NCBI GenBank assembly: GCA_001599755.1
Contig: BCHX01000006.1
Coordinates: forward strand, 1,847,336-1,911,335
Source: Gliomastix tumulicola
Taxonomy: Eukaryota > Ascomycota > Sordariomycetes > Hypocreales > Bionectriaceae
DNA length: 64,000 nt
Reading direction: 5' to 3'
The notes beneath the pieces are model-generated. The model had not been told where the DNA came from and ran no database searches. It was given only the letters and a program-made list of their open reading frames with translations. This document shows, piece after piece, positions 47,901-60,031 of this stretch (positions within the stretch are counted from its first letter, which is position 1; the number at the start of each line of letters is the position of its first letter). The translations under genes and the position numbers were made by a program.

Positions 47901-50900
47901 GGAAGCGTTGTCTGACAATGATGTTTAGAAAATCATCAATGCGTGCGTCTTGCAGAAGATCATCTGACGAGCTCAATAGGTGCAGCCACCTGAGGACATC
48001 ACGAAGGTTGAATTCCCATGGTCCTCCTTGCGCCCCAAAGGCCTTTTGCTTGACAAGAGCATAGTCCATCCGAGTGATGAATTGGATCAGCTGAGAAATG
48101 GCTTCAGAGGGAACGTGAGGGAAATTGTGAGAGGCGATGCGCTCGAGATCATTCTCAGTGAATACATCGGCATAAACGACAACGAACCGGTTGACGAACG
48201 AGCTCGGGAGACCTTTGCGACCGCCTCCTTGATGATGGGGGTTCTGAGCAGCGAATAGTCTGAAATCTGGATGACGCTTGAATACCTGGTCCAACTCAGA
48301 GATGTATACTTCTCCTCGATGGTCCAGGCAAGCGTTCAGACCCTCGAGAACGGACTGGGACGCAAGATTCATCTCATCCAGCAGCACCCATTCTCCTTTC
48401 TGCATAGCCTGGAGGAAGGGAGCGTCTCTCCAGGCAAAGTTTCCGGCCTCGGCGCCCTCCACAGGGACATCAGTACCAAACAGATCCATTAGATCGGTCT
48501 GATCCGAGAGATTGATTCTTGTCAATGGCTGTCCACAGAGTCGGGCGATTGCCGCCACTAATGTTGTTTTACCAACACCGGGGCTACCTTCAAGCAGCAC
48601 GGGCTTCTGCATTTGCAGAGCTCGCAGAACACGCATGCCGTTGAGTCTCGTGGTAGGGGCATGAAACGCGAATCCGGGATCAGAGAGGCCTGTGGCGTTC
48701 CGGGCAATGCTGAAATCCCCAATAGAAAGGGCGTCATCTGTGAGTGAGAGCTCGGGGTGTGTCTGATACAATGTCGACACATCCTGTCCAGAAAGCTCAT
48801 GGAGCTTTTCAAGACATTTCAAGCGCTGCTGAGAGATTGATTCAGGGTCGACGGCAAAGATCGCAGAAGGATTAGCACCTATGCTATCAATGAATATGGT
48901 CGAGGCACCATGGACAAGAGCGGCAAGACGATTTCGGGTATAGAAATTGTTGATGAAGTGAACCCATGCAAGCAGCTCTCGAATAGAGAAGGGAGTGGAA
49001 GCCATGGATCTGAAGGTTGCTCCAAACCATGAGGCGAAGTTGACGATGACATCCACCATGTCTTTGCAGTCGTCCACGAGCTTTGATCGAACAATAGTGT
49101 GGATATCCTCGGCTTCTGACAAGCCTGGCACCCAGATCTCGGTGAAGCGGTTCCTCAGGGCTGGTGAAAGTTCCTTCTTGCCAAAGTCACCACCGGGGTT
49201 CATTGTCGCGAACATCTGGAAACCCGGCACAGCGGTGACGAATGAGTTATCGATGCCCTTCTCGGCCAACAGCAGGGTTCTCTGCGGCTCGAGTACGGAA
49301 TTCAATCTTTCCAAAACAGAATCATCGGCCAGTGAAATCTCGTCGAGCAAGAAGAAGTGGCCTCCTCTCATGGCTTCGACCAGAGCACCGTCAGACCATT
49401 CAAAGAGAGCTTTGCTTCGCACCTCATTTGACGCAATCTGGAGATTGAGGGCTGGTTGGATCATTTCCAACTGTGCTTTGTCAAGCGCCCTATACCTCTC
49501 GAGGCGTTCTTCAACGGAGCCCGCCGCATCCTGACCAACAGTCTGCAGGGCAAGGCCTAGATCATGATTCAGAGCGTCAAGAATGGCTCCTCGATTCCGG
49601 ACAGGCCTCTGCGACCCAATCAGGTCGCCCGTCTCAGTGTTCTGGTGAGCGTTAACGATGTGCAGCGGCTTCTGGAGTGCTTCAGCAAGCAACTGGCAGA
49701 CAGTCGTTTTGCCGCAACCTGTTTCTCCAACGAGGAGAACAGGCTCGTTGTTCTTCAGCGCGCGGGAAACCAGAACATATAGCCGCCGCATCGCGTGGGT
49801 CCAGACGACACCCTGAGCATTGGCTTTCTGGCTGAAAACTTTCAGCTCAGGGGCCACGCTGGCCGAGTACAATGTCTGGGGGTCAATCTTGACTTTGAAC
49901 ACCTTCTCGATCACGTCCTTGACCGCGAGCCGTTCCTCCTCGTTGCGGACCCTCTCTGCCAAAAGCATGAAGCCATGTGCCGCAATCTCCTCGCGGGAGT
50001 CAGCTTCTCTCAACGCCCACCGGAACAAGTCACGGAGAGTCGCGAAACTGTCCTTCTTCTCAAACACACGAGTTGTCTGCCTCAGCCGTGACAGCTCCTT
50101 ATACACGTTGACAATACGTCTGCAATCAGGAGGCGACGTGTTGCGGCTTCGGTTCTGGAGGATAAACTCGAGCTCATCCTCTGGAATGTCGTCAAAGTGT
50201 AGCTCGAGGAATCGATTGCGGAAGGCCCGTGAGAGAACTTTTCTGCCACCATACAGACCGGGTGGGTTCTGGGTCGCAAAAAGGATGAAGTTCTCATGGG
50301 GTCGGACGATCTCTTGGGTCTCGGGGATAAGAAGCTCCCGATTGTCGTCGAGGAGACGGTTCAGTGCTTCGAGGACATCGGTAGGGGCAAGGTTCAGCTC
50401 ATCAAGAACAATCCAGTGGCCCTGTCGCATTGCCTGCACCAGAAGTCCCTCCTGGAACCGGAGTTTTCCATCGGGCCCCGACACGTACGTCCCCAGATAC
50501 TCCTGAAGATCGGTGTGCTCGTGGTTATTGATGCGCACAAACTTGTTCCCTGTGAAGTTGGACAGGTATTCGATCATACTGGTCTTGCCAGCGGACGTTG
50601 GCCCCTGGATGAGAATGGGGAACCGCCTAGTGGAGGTTGCACGCACGAGATTGAGCAGATTGCGCTCAACGGAAGGGGTGATGATGTAGTCTTCCCTCTG
50701 CACTATAGGTTCCTTGCCCTGGAACAGCCAGTACTGACGATCGCCAGCCTTGTTCTTGAACCTCACGTATTCCGTCCCGTCATGAGGATGCTTTGGTGGT
50801 TGTGAGAGCAGGGATTGGGCATTATTACCCTGTGCTTCGAAGAGATGATGATGAATCAGAGGCACAAGCATCGCCTCGGACTCCCTGTTCAACAGAGTCA

Positions 50901-53895
50901 GGAAGCCCATGGAGAAGCCTTCGTACAGAGCTCTCCGGAGGCCGTATGATGGCGCAATAGTATTGACGTAGCTCAACACACGCGTCAAGGTGCGCAGACT
51001 GAAGTGAGGGACCTCGTTGGCACCGTCGACTAGACGGCGTTCATCCGCCAGTCTCTTGGTATTCAGGTACAGCCTAGCAACATCATCGGCCGCCTTGTCA
51101 TGCTTGCTACTGGTACTCCCGAGGTACGCTTTGATGATGGTAAGAAGGTCCTTGACATCATTATCTGGACTTCGGACATAGAGCTCTGTAAACCTTGAGC
51201 GGATGCCTGCAGGTAGATCGCGCTTCCCAATATCGGTCGCCGGATTCATGGCACCGAAAATGCGGAAGTTGGGATGCGCCACGACTTTCTCAATCTCGCC
51301 CGTTTCCGACAGCAGGATGGAGGGCCGCTCGTCAGGGCCAGTCAACAAGTCCACTATGCTCTCCAGTGTATCAGGCGAGGCCAAATTGATCTCATCAAGA
51401 AGCACCCAGTCTCCATTCCGGACAGCCTTGATCAAATTGCCTTCCATGAAGCTGAAAGCGAAAGTGTTTCCTCCGCTCGACACCTGAATATCGAACTGTT
51501 CCAGTTTTCGGGAAAACAAATCCCATCTCGGCCGCAAGTCTAACAAGGTCTGAAGCTTTGATTGCGTCTTGCGCCTCTTGGCTGGCTGGCCGTCAACATC
51601 GCCATTGCGAGCTTCCTCTTGTTGTGCAGCGTGGGCTTTTTCCAGGTCTGATACAATCTTAAGGAACATTCTTGGGGCTTCCTTCCAGAGCTTGGACACC
51701 TTTGCCCACTGGTTTTTGGCGAAGTATTTCCCAACTTGTTCAATGTACTTCTGGTTCTTTGAGAACGAGATACCGGTGGCGGCAAAGAGGTCCTCGAATT
51801 CTTCTTTCAAAGGAACCGCGAGAGTTCTGACGCTGACGGGCTTGAAACCTCCGAGCAAGTCCCCAACTTCGCTCTGTTGCGACAAGTTGACGGCAATCAG
51901 CTTGTGGCCGAGCGATTCTGCCAGCTGCTGAACAACCGTTGTCTTGCCTATGCCCGTCTCGCCCACCAGCAGCACTGGTTCGCTGAGTTTAACAGCTGTC
52001 GCGATCTGCTCAAGCAGCTTCCTAGCATGGGCCGTGCTAGCGAAGGGTCTCTTTGACTTCTGCCTGCGATCAGATGCTCGCTGCTTCCGGAGCCGCACCC
52101 TGCCAATGCTGAAACTCGTCTCAGTCTCATTCATTACCGGCGTGTGAGCCGTTGCGTAATGCTCTGCTCGCTCAGCCGGGATCTGCATTTCCTGGGCGAT
52201 GGCAGCGGCAAGCCTCCCACTCAGGTCGGCGTCCGGGCAGCTCCCCACAAAGCAATCCAGAGCATCCATGAACATCAAGTCAATCGTGGACTCGGCCATG
52301 GGCTCTTCTTCAGACTCATATCCTGCCGAGGAGAGTGTTTCGCGAAGTCGATGACACCACTTTAGGAGATCCCTAACATTCAGACGTCGATCTATGAGAC
52401 TGCGACCGCCGGTTACTTGTGTAGGGTGCTGGCCAAGCTGAGACAGGCGCTTGTAGACAGCCATGATCCCAGACACAAACTTTCGAAGGATAGGAAACTG
52501 CTTCAAGATGACGTCTTCCAATTCGGGCTCTGTCAGAGGTTTTGTATGCATAGATTGCCAGAAGCGCATTCCCACGATGGTAGGGAGATTTTCTTGGCCA
52601 TGCATGCCTCGAGTTGTCCTCACAGTAGCGAAGAGTCGGAAGCTATTCGCCGCACGGATCGTTTCGCCACGGCTAGGGACGATGAGCTCTTTTCGCTCAA
52701 TCAAAGGAAGAAGGGTGCTGAGGACCTCGGTAGGTGCGCGATCCAGATCTTCCACCAGCACCCATCTTCCTTCCTTGACTGCTGTCGTCAGAACGCCTGG
52801 TCGCCATTGGAAGCTACCAGGTTTCGAATCGGTCGAATAGAGGCCGATAAGCATCTTCGCATCGGTCTGCTCGTTCAAATGAAGGGTCACCATGCTGGAG
52901 TACATTCCAAGGTCCTTCGCGATCTCATGCACCAACGACGTCTTGCCTGATCCCGGTAGACCATGCAGGAGCACCGGGTCATCGTTGTGTAGCATGCGGG
53001 CGAGTCGCTCGAGATTGTCCGTAGTAGTCGGGGTTAGGATCAGGCTCGAAGGGTCTCCCGTGCGTCCAGACGGGCACGGCAGGAGAACCCTTCCGTAGGC
53101 GGCCACATAAGGCGTCAAGGGCTGCACCACAGGCTCAGGACCATCTTGGAGCTTCTCATTCAAAATTTGGTCCCGCAAAAGCAGCGTCTGCTTCACACGT
53201 GCCTGCTCGTGGAGGCTCAGGAAGGTGAGGTCCAGCGAGACACCTTCCAGGTCAGCTTTTATAGGATCCTGACCACCCACATGACGGGCTATCGATGCCC
53301 TAAGCTTCACCTCAGACGTGCGGAGTATTTGGCAGAAGATTCGAACGGCCAGGTATCGTACTGGCCTGCTCTGGTGAGAGAAGAGCTTTTGAACGACGGC
53401 CGGGGAGATGCAGCGGCCGAAACGTCTCTGATCAAAGTTGATCAGTCGCCAAAGAGTGACGAGATGACCCAGCAATGACTCCTCATCCAATTGCTGCACC
53501 AAAAGGCCTGGATCGGGAAGGGTGAGGTGGGCAGGTGAGGGATGCCCGTATCCCAGAGGCCCAGATTCACGTGAAGGGCGCTCAGGCTCCAGGAACGTCG
53601 CGAGATGCGGTGCGAACGGTAAAATCCTAGCCAACGACGAAGCGACGCTCAAGATTCGCGCCGTGTCTCCAAGGTTGAGAATCCATCTGGCACAAATATC
53701 GGCAAAGGCGGGCTCGAAATAGACGAAGATGCGCTCTGTGAGCCGGGGGCTAAGAATCGCAGCCTCTGCCACGGCATCCAGGATCTTGGGCGATGTGTGG
53801 TCCTTGATAATTTCAAGCAATTCGGACGGTAAAAGACCTATTTCGCTCTCGTGTTGTAGGAGAAGGCTCCTTTGCCTTGAGACATCCATCGCCAT
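38968..53895 (-). CDS. MDN1: Midasin, giant dynein-like AAA ATPase of 60S ribosome maturation
   Basis: Three exons on the minus strand: 53895-46633, 46579-46268 and 46209-38968 (introns 53 and 58 bp), giving about 4938 aa; yeast Mdn1/Rea1 is 4910. It strips assembly factors such as Rsa4 and Ytm1 from pre-60S particles in the nucleolus and nucleoplasm. Six AAA modules are visible by Walker A motifs: GLPGSGKTS (about 312), GETGIGKTT (about 648), GPTSAGKTS (about 1098), GETGCGKTT (about 1388), GSPGVGKTT (about 1773) and SPSGFGKSA (about 2078). A long helical linker follows, then an Asp/Glu/Gln-rich segment (about 4100-4620). The C-terminal VWA/MIDAS domain has the metal site DDSKS near 4729. The gene is complete. 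Confidence 0.96.
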
Positions 53896-54295
53896 CTTGA
53901 AAGGTGGTCGGGCGATGTTCTCTGGTTATTATGTTGCACTCGATGTGCGACTTCGTTGGCGGTGTCTTTCGCCGGCGCTCGTCCTGTCTGTAACTTTTTT
54001 TTCTTTTTAATGGGTCCGGCCTGCAGGGTTCTGGGGCTAGGAGTGACATAATAAATATCACATAAAACGTGCTGGCCCACATTAACCGTTAGTATCAAGC
54101 CTAAATTTCGTCGCAGAGCCTTTTTGTCATCTCTCCTCGTCGGCCCCACTCACCTCCGGATCAATTGCCGCCCCGATTTACTGCAAGAAGCTCGAAAACT
54201 TTGGGACAGCATGGGGAGATTCCTTCAAATCAGCTGCACGCGACTTCGACACAGCTTCACGTCTCTCCTTCCGAAGCACCACCCACCTCACCACG
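53896..54295. promoter_or_regulatory. Divergent promoter of MDN1 and the mitochondrial L12 gene
   Basis: Exactly 400 bp separate the two start codons, which point away from each other. A T-rich run lies at about 53995-54008. One factor (midasin) serves cytosolic ribosome assembly and the other is a mitochondrial ribosomal protein, so shared growth control is possible but not shown. Confidence 0.6.
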
Positions 54296-54909
54296 ATGGC
54301 CATGTCTTGTCGGTACGCGGCGCAGACCTGCGCTCGCCAGCTGCGATCTGCCCCTTCCGCCAGAGCCACTGCACGCCTCGTCCGAGCTTCGACGACAACG
54401 AGACGGTACAACTCGACCGAGGCCGCCGCCGCCGTCAACCCCAAGATCGAGAGCATTGTCGACCAGATCAGCCAGCTGACGCTGCTGGAGACTGCTGATC
54501 TCGTGTCGACGCTCAAGGTGAGTTTGATCTGAACACTCAATTGGGGGCCGCCGCGACGTTTGAAAACTGACCGATTTGCTTCCCCTGACAGAACAAGCTC
54601 AACATCCCCGATCTGCCTGTGGGCGGCTTCGCTGCTGCTCCCGCCGCCGCGCCCGCCGAAGAGCCCGAGGAGGCTGCCCCCGCCGCTGCCGAGAAGCACC
54701 TCTTCACCCTGAAGCTGCTGGGCTTCGACGCCGCGTCCAAGGCCAAGGTCATCAAGGAGGTCAAGGGCATGCTCGGCCTCAGCTTAGTCGACAGCAAGAA
54801 GTTCGTCGAGGGTGCGCCGAAGACGATGAAGGAGAACGTGCCCAAGGAGGACGCCGAGAAGATCATTGCCACGATGAAGGAGATCGGCGGCACCGTGGTG
54901 ATGGAGTAG
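54296..54909 (+). CDS. MNP1: Mitochondrial large-subunit ribosomal protein bL12m (L7/L12)
   Basis: Two exons, 54296-54517 and 54592-54909 (intron 74 bp, phase 0), giving 179 aa. An Arg/Ala/Ser/Thr-rich presequence of about 38 residues ends near TTTRRYNS. The L7/L12 dimerisation domain follows (VDQISQLTLLETADLVSTLK), then an Ala/Pro/Glu hinge. The C-terminal globular domain carries FTLKLLGFDAASKAKVIKEV and the end of the family fold, KEDAEKIIATMKEIGG. It forms the mitoribosomal stalk that recruits translation GTPases. The hinge and length fit the mitochondrial branch. Confidence 0.95.
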
Positions 54910-55435
54910 AAAAAAGTGTACGACATAGAGCGTGTTTGGTGTTAGGATACAGAGGTGTCGATGTACAAAAGGCAATATGTACCATTATTATACAATATCA
55001 TCGATTTATAATCTTGTCCAATTGTCTTGGACAGAACAGCCTCTCGGCGATTGTCAATTCATGATGCAGACTTTCAACTCCTGTTCAGAAAAGCTAGCCA
55101 TGACACGGATCACGAACCGTGGTTGCTCGTGATCCTCCTCAAATGATCTACTCAGTCACAGGCATCCAGTGCTTATCAAGGCTAGAGAGGCCAGCATTCA
55201 TGGGCTTCTTTTCTTACAGCTATGGATGTAGCGAGAGAGAGAGAGTAAGCCTTGAGGCTCTGATTCCGATCGACACCATGACAGTAAACGCAGGCACAAG
55301 ACACAGGGGTCCTGCCAGCAGATCCAAGTAATACAAAAGGGTATTCATGATTACCAGACAAACAAAATCCATTCCCAAACGCCGGCCGATCCTAGTTCCT
55401 ATATCCTCGTCCTCATCGCGTGAGAAATGCGACTG
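54910..55435. other. Convergent 3' region between MNP1 and CTK3
   Basis: 526 bp of AT-richer sequence between two convergent stop codons, holding their 3' UTRs. It has a short GA microsatellite at about 55231-55244. No gene was seen. Confidence 0.6.
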
Positions 55436-56373
55436 TCATGCTGTCGACACTCCGTTGGCAGTCCCACGCTTATGGTGGCATCTCTGCATCTCCATGGCCT
55501 TCTGGAAATCCGCCTCCTCCTCTTTTATTAACCTATCGTCGTCCTCCCCAAAATCGCTCGTCTCCTCCCACAGCTTGGTCATCTCGGCGTCCGCGCCGCC
55601 GGGGACAGCCCAGATGTTCTCGCGCTCCCTCTTGTGTCGCTCGCGGTCCTCCTCGATACGCTGCTCGACCTGCCGCTTGTCCAGGCGCTGCGGCCCTCCC
55701 TTTCGGGCAGATCTCGGGGCTGGTTGGGAAGATGCGGCGGCGGCGGCGGCGGCGGCGGCAGCAGCAGCATGGGAGTCGGCCATGTCTGTGTCGCCGTTGG
55801 CAGGGGAGGTGAGCTCAAGCTCATCGGCGGTAGTCTCGCGCTCTTTGATGACGTCTTGGATCTGGACGACGACTTGCGTGTCCAGATACCCCTTCCCCTG
55901 GAGACCCTGCAGGACCTGTGATATAGTGAGACACAACGAGCAATAGACCGCCAGCTGGTTGGCGCTAGTGAGGACAACTCACCTTGCGAACGACTCTAAC
56001 ATTGGCAGCGCCTGACCCGTCATCGGGAGCAACGGCATCGACGACACGGATGATGTCTCTCTGCATCATGCGGATGTAGTCGGCATGGCCCTCCTTGTGC
56101 GCGATGTCGAGGAAGTGCTCGATGAAGTACATGATGTTGGCGCGCGTGTTCATGTTGTTCTGCACCCCTCCCAAGTCAGCGAAAATTCATCCTTCTAGAC
56201 CGAGAAAGCGCCCGTACCCTTTCCACCTGCTCGAGAATGCAGGAGTGCAGATCCTCGTCCATGTCCTTGTACTTGATCGCATACTGGGCGGCCTTCTGAG
56301 CCGAGGACACTGAGGCGTTGAGGTGCTGCAGTTGAGATGTGAATCTCATGCGCACCTCGAAGGGATCGGCCAT
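55436..56373 (-). CDS. CTK3: CTD kinase subunit gamma (Ctk3)
   Basis: Three exons on the minus strand: 56373-56218, 56159-55983 and 55915-55436 (introns 58 and 67 bp, all phase 0), giving 270 aa. The N-terminal half is the conserved Ctk3/CID-like helical domain: ADPFEVRMRFTSQLQHLNAS, AAQYAIKYKDMDEDLHSCI, NNMNTRANIMYFIEHFLD and MMQRDIIRVVDAVAPDDGSG. It assembles with the Ctk1 kinase and Ctk2 cyclin to phosphorylate Ser2 of the RNA polymerase II CTD during elongation. The C-terminal part has a polyalanine run from GCC/GCG-type triplets (55738-55770), then a charged Arg/Glu stretch (LDKRQVEQRIEEDRERHKRE). It diverges from PRO3. Confidence 0.93.
55738..55770 (-). repeat. GCN triplet repeat encoding polyalanine in CTK3
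   Basis: CGG repeats followed by CAG repeats on the plus strand, read as Ala codons on the minus strand, give a run of a dozen or so alanines between the conserved domain and the charged tail. Confidence 0.8.
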
Positions 56374-57214
56374 TCTCACGACGTCCCGGGTGGACGATCC
56401 GACCCGTCCTCTTCTCGTCGGCGCTTTATCTCGGAAGGGTATCTTCCCTGGGCGTCGATCAAGTAACTAAGGTGCATATGCAGCTTGGGAGTCTGAGGCG
56501 AAATTCACAATGTGCACTTGACCATCAAGGAATAGTGGCTGAGGTGGCGCGTGGGATGTTGCAGTTAGGCCACTCCGTCCCGAGTAATGCGCCAGCTGAC
56601 CTTGGAAAGCCCCCCGGATCAAGGTGCCGATTCAGGGTCGCACTGCAAAAATTCCCCTGCCGATCGTCTCCGATGCCAGCTGGAGGACCCCCCCCCTAAC
56701 TTTGGCTGCATGTACGTACTAAGCGTGCTATTAACAAGCACCCGCATCCATCCTGGAAGGCCATCCTGGAAGGCTTACCCTCCGCGAGACGGAAAGCCTC
56801 ACTTTTAAATTTGATGCGTTGCTGGTCAATCAATTCTCCTGCCCTGAATTGCCACCGTTTTTACTCGCTCACTCCGGCGCCTAAACAGGTCTCTCTGTGC
56901 TCTCTGCATTGGGCATCAAGGGTCATTTCCGACACCTACTGAAAATAAATTGTTAATCCTCCCGACTCGCTCCGAGCGCACACACCAACAACTCAGACTC
57001 AGACGCGCACACGCACGGCTCAGCCCTGTTCAGGCTTATACGAAACGCCTGGGAGTGAAAATCCGTTAGGTGGTTTCACTGCGTATAAAAGGGGTGGCAG
57101 ATAAATACCTGGCCTTGTCCTCGTCCCTGAAGACCTCTTCAGCGTCCTATTTTTTTTTTCTGTTCATCCTTTCGTTTTGCTTATTCTATCCTTGACTGTG
57201 CTTCACCTGTCACC
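56374..57214. promoter_or_regulatory. Divergent promoter region between CTK3 and PRO3
   Basis: 841 bp between divergent start codons. It contains a 13-bp tandem duplication (CCATCCTGGAAGG at 56748-56760 and 56761-56773), a T10 run near 57151-57160 and CT-rich sequence directly upstream of the PRO3 start. No gene was seen. Confidence 0.55.
56748..56773. repeat. 13-bp tandem duplication
   Basis: CCATCCTGGAAGG occurs twice head to tail with no spacer in the CTK3/PRO3 promoter region. Confidence 0.85.
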
Positions 57215-58296
57215 ATGTCGTCCACAAACCTGCTCGCACTCACCCACGTCGGGAGTCACTCCCACCACCACGGCCTCACCATGGCCGTCCTGGGTTGTGG
57301 TAAGTAATCATTCACTCACACTCCCTTTCTCACAGATCATCTCATCGCTAACATCACACTCTAGGAACCATGGGCATTGCCATCTTACAAGGCATCCTCA
57401 CCTCCCTCGCCGAGATGCAGGGCCCCAAGCCCCTCCAGGCTCCCTCCTCCGGGACGGCCACGCCCACGGAGCAGGTCCCCGAGCGTCTCCCCTCGCGCTT
57501 CATCGCCTGCGTGCGCAGCCCCGAGTCCGCCAAGAGGGTCAAGGGCTCGCTGTGGGAGCACTCGTCCGTCCTCAAGGTCGTGCGCAACGAGAACGTCGCC
57601 GCCGTACAGCAGGCCGACGTCGTCCTGCTCTCGTGCAAGCCCTACGCCGTCAAGGAGCTCCTCAGCGAGCCCGGCATGGCCAAGGCCCTGCACGGCAAGC
57701 TGCTCATCAGCGTCTGCGCCGGCCTGACCGTCGAGCACATCGAGTCGGCCCTGCACGGCGCCGTCCCGCTCAAGGACCCCGAGGAGGACGGCCGCTGCCG
57801 CATCGTGCGCGCCATGTGCAACACCGCCGCCGTCATCCGCGAGTCCATGACCGTCATCGCGGCGTCGAACCTGCCTCCGGACACGGAGAACCTGGTGACG
57901 TGGATCTTCAAGCGCATCGGCGACGTCCTGTACATCCCCACCAACACCATGAACGCGGCCACTTCATTATGTGCCGCGGGCCCGGCCTTCTTCGCCCTCA
58001 TGATGGAGGCGGCTATTGACGGTGCCGTGGCCATGGGCCTTCCCCGTGCCGACGCTACGAGAATGGCTGCCCAGGCCATGCGAGGCACTACAGGACTGGT
58101 GCAGGCGGGCGAGCACCCCTGCATCCTGAGGGAGAAGGTGTGTACGCCTGGCGGTAGCACCATGGGCGGCATTCTGGTTCTTGAGGAGGGCAAGGCGCGA
58201 GCCACCATCTCTCGAGCTATCCGTGAATCAGCAGTCATCGCCGAAGAATTAGGGAACGGGAAGCAGAACGTCAACGGCACCCGGCCCTCTAGCTAG
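57215..58296 (+). CDS. PRO3: Pyrroline-5-carboxylate reductase
   Basis: Two exons, 57215-57299 and 57365-58296 (intron 65 bp), giving 338 aa. It reduces P5C to proline with NAD(P)H, the final step of proline synthesis. The Rossmann motif is split by the intron (MAVLGCG then TMGIAIL). The rest follows the family: VVLLSCKPYAVKELL, LLISVCAGLTVEHIE, RIVRAMCNTAAVIRESMT, and the C-terminal dimerisation domain with CAAGPAFFALMMEAAIDGAV and REKVCTPGGSTMGGI. The N-terminus has about 22 extra residues, including a His-rich SHSHHHG, before the Rossmann strand; Met23 would be an alternative start. It converges with HAT1, 167 bp away. Confidence 0.94.
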
Positions 58297-58463
58297 ATCC
58301 ATTCCGATTTTGATTCGTTGTTCATATGATACCATCCCTGGCTGTTGCAAAAGACCTGGCCTTCCTATCGTACAATTACATACGCATAATACACATTGCT
58401 GATCTCCCTGACTCATGCCAATCCCTCGCTTCCTAGTCAAGTGCACCAGGCAATGTTGCTGCC

Positions 58464-60031
58464 TCACGCTTCCTCTACGCGAGCTTTCTTGCTCACACTC
58501 TCCTCGACGCCAACGTCGGCCTTTCGCTTCCCATTTTCCGGGTAGGATGAGGGACTCTCGTGCTCCATGTGGCGGTCAAAAGCTGCCAACAGTCTGGCAT
58601 GCCCAAGCTCGACACTGGCCAGGGCGTCGGAAAGCTTCTCTATCCTCTCACCTTGATCCAGCTCGGACAGGGCATCTCGGTTGTGGCGATAGAGTCGTTG
58701 CTTAGCAATCAACTGCCAAATCCGTTCCTGGTGCTTGTCGGCGCCTGAGGGGGCAGGGACATCCTTGTCAAGATCCATGGTCTGGCGGACGGAATCTGGG
58801 AGTTGTGACATGAGATGCATCTCCACCACTCGGCCGAACTGCCTTGAAGCAATCTTCGATTTCTGCTGTAGAGCTCGAAGCTGGTCGGCGCCCTCTATGA
58901 GTGAAGGCAGGGGCCCAGACTTGGGAATGGTGACACCCGTCTTCAGACGTAGAGCATTGAATTCGGGCCACGTTCGGAGGAAGGCAAGATCGCAGATGTC
59001 TCGCAAGTCATCGAAGGCTTCGTTGGGATCCTCCACCGTGAATTCCCGCGTCTGCGGGTGCTTGTAGTAGTGGCTGAAGATGCTCTTGTAAAGGCGAGCG
59101 CCGTGCCCTTTGCCCTGGAATGGAGGCAGGATGACGAACTGTGACAGTCTAGTCCTGCATGGCAATTCCGCCAAGTCGAGATCGCCAGAGGGTAGCTCCC
59201 ACCCCTCCGCGGGTGAAGCTGGAGGTGTCGGCTGGAACCAGTAGAAACGATAGATGGTCGAGTATCCCATGAAGATGTAAGAGCTCTTGGTAGGATCGTC
59301 TGCCGACTTGTCCTTTTTGTACAGGAAGAAAACAGTCCATCGGTCTGCATCAGAGAGATCGAGCTCTGGGGATTCTTCACCCTCCTTCTGTCCGATATAG
59401 GAGCCCCCCTCGATGAACAACGGTACGAGAATTTGGATGCGGGTGTTGAGCTGCTTAACGGCCGGGTCTGCGAGGTTGCCCTTCCAAATCTCATACTGCC
59501 CGTCGGGGGTGTCGAACGAGTCGTGCAGAGTGCCGGGTGGTTTCCACTTCGAGTCAATTTGTGTTGAGCTGCGCTCGAAATCATCCTTCCGCGCAAATGC
59601 AACTGCAGTATGGAGTTAGCACTTCCGGTCTTGAAGCACATTCGCAAGCATCGCCTACCTCTGGGCAGGTGGTTCCCCTCCTGCAAGATCGCGTTGATGT
59701 CATCTGGCTCCTGGTCCCCCACAGGCTTGAATTTTTTGGCGTACGTGACCTCGAAGTGAGGGCGCATGTCATTCGCGCGATACCGCAAATTCATCTTGAG
59801 TCCCTTGTACCCGAAGACTTTCTCCTCCTCTCCGAAGATGGGATAGGTGAATTTGGGGTAGAATGTCGCGACCGACTGGGGGCCGAATTTCGAGGGCGCA
59901 ACCAGGCTGATGCTGAGAGCATCGTTTGTGCTCGTCAGCCCTATGAGCTGTCTGTTAGCCTCAATTATGTGATAGAATTCGAGGGGTGTTCGTGTAATCG
60001 CACATTCTTCGATATTTTGTACTGTCGCCAT
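58464..60031 (-). CDS. HAT1: Histone acetyltransferase type B catalytic subunit
   Basis: Two exons on the minus strand, 60031-59659 and 59602-58464 (intron 56 bp), giving 503 aa. Hat1 acetylates Lys12 and Lys5 of newly made histone H4 before chromatin deposition, with Hat2. The N-terminal Hat1 domain is present (FTYPIFGEEEKVFGYKGLKM). The acetyl-CoA-binding GNAT motif A is clear (FVILPPFQGKGHGARLY, with Q-x-x-G-x-G). The downstream TVEDPNEAFDDLRDICDL is typical of Hat1. The C-terminal helix-rich region ends in basic KRKADVG and SKKARVEEA, a likely nuclear localisation signal. Length is normal for filamentous fungi. It diverges from the LMBR1-family gene. Confidence 0.95.
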
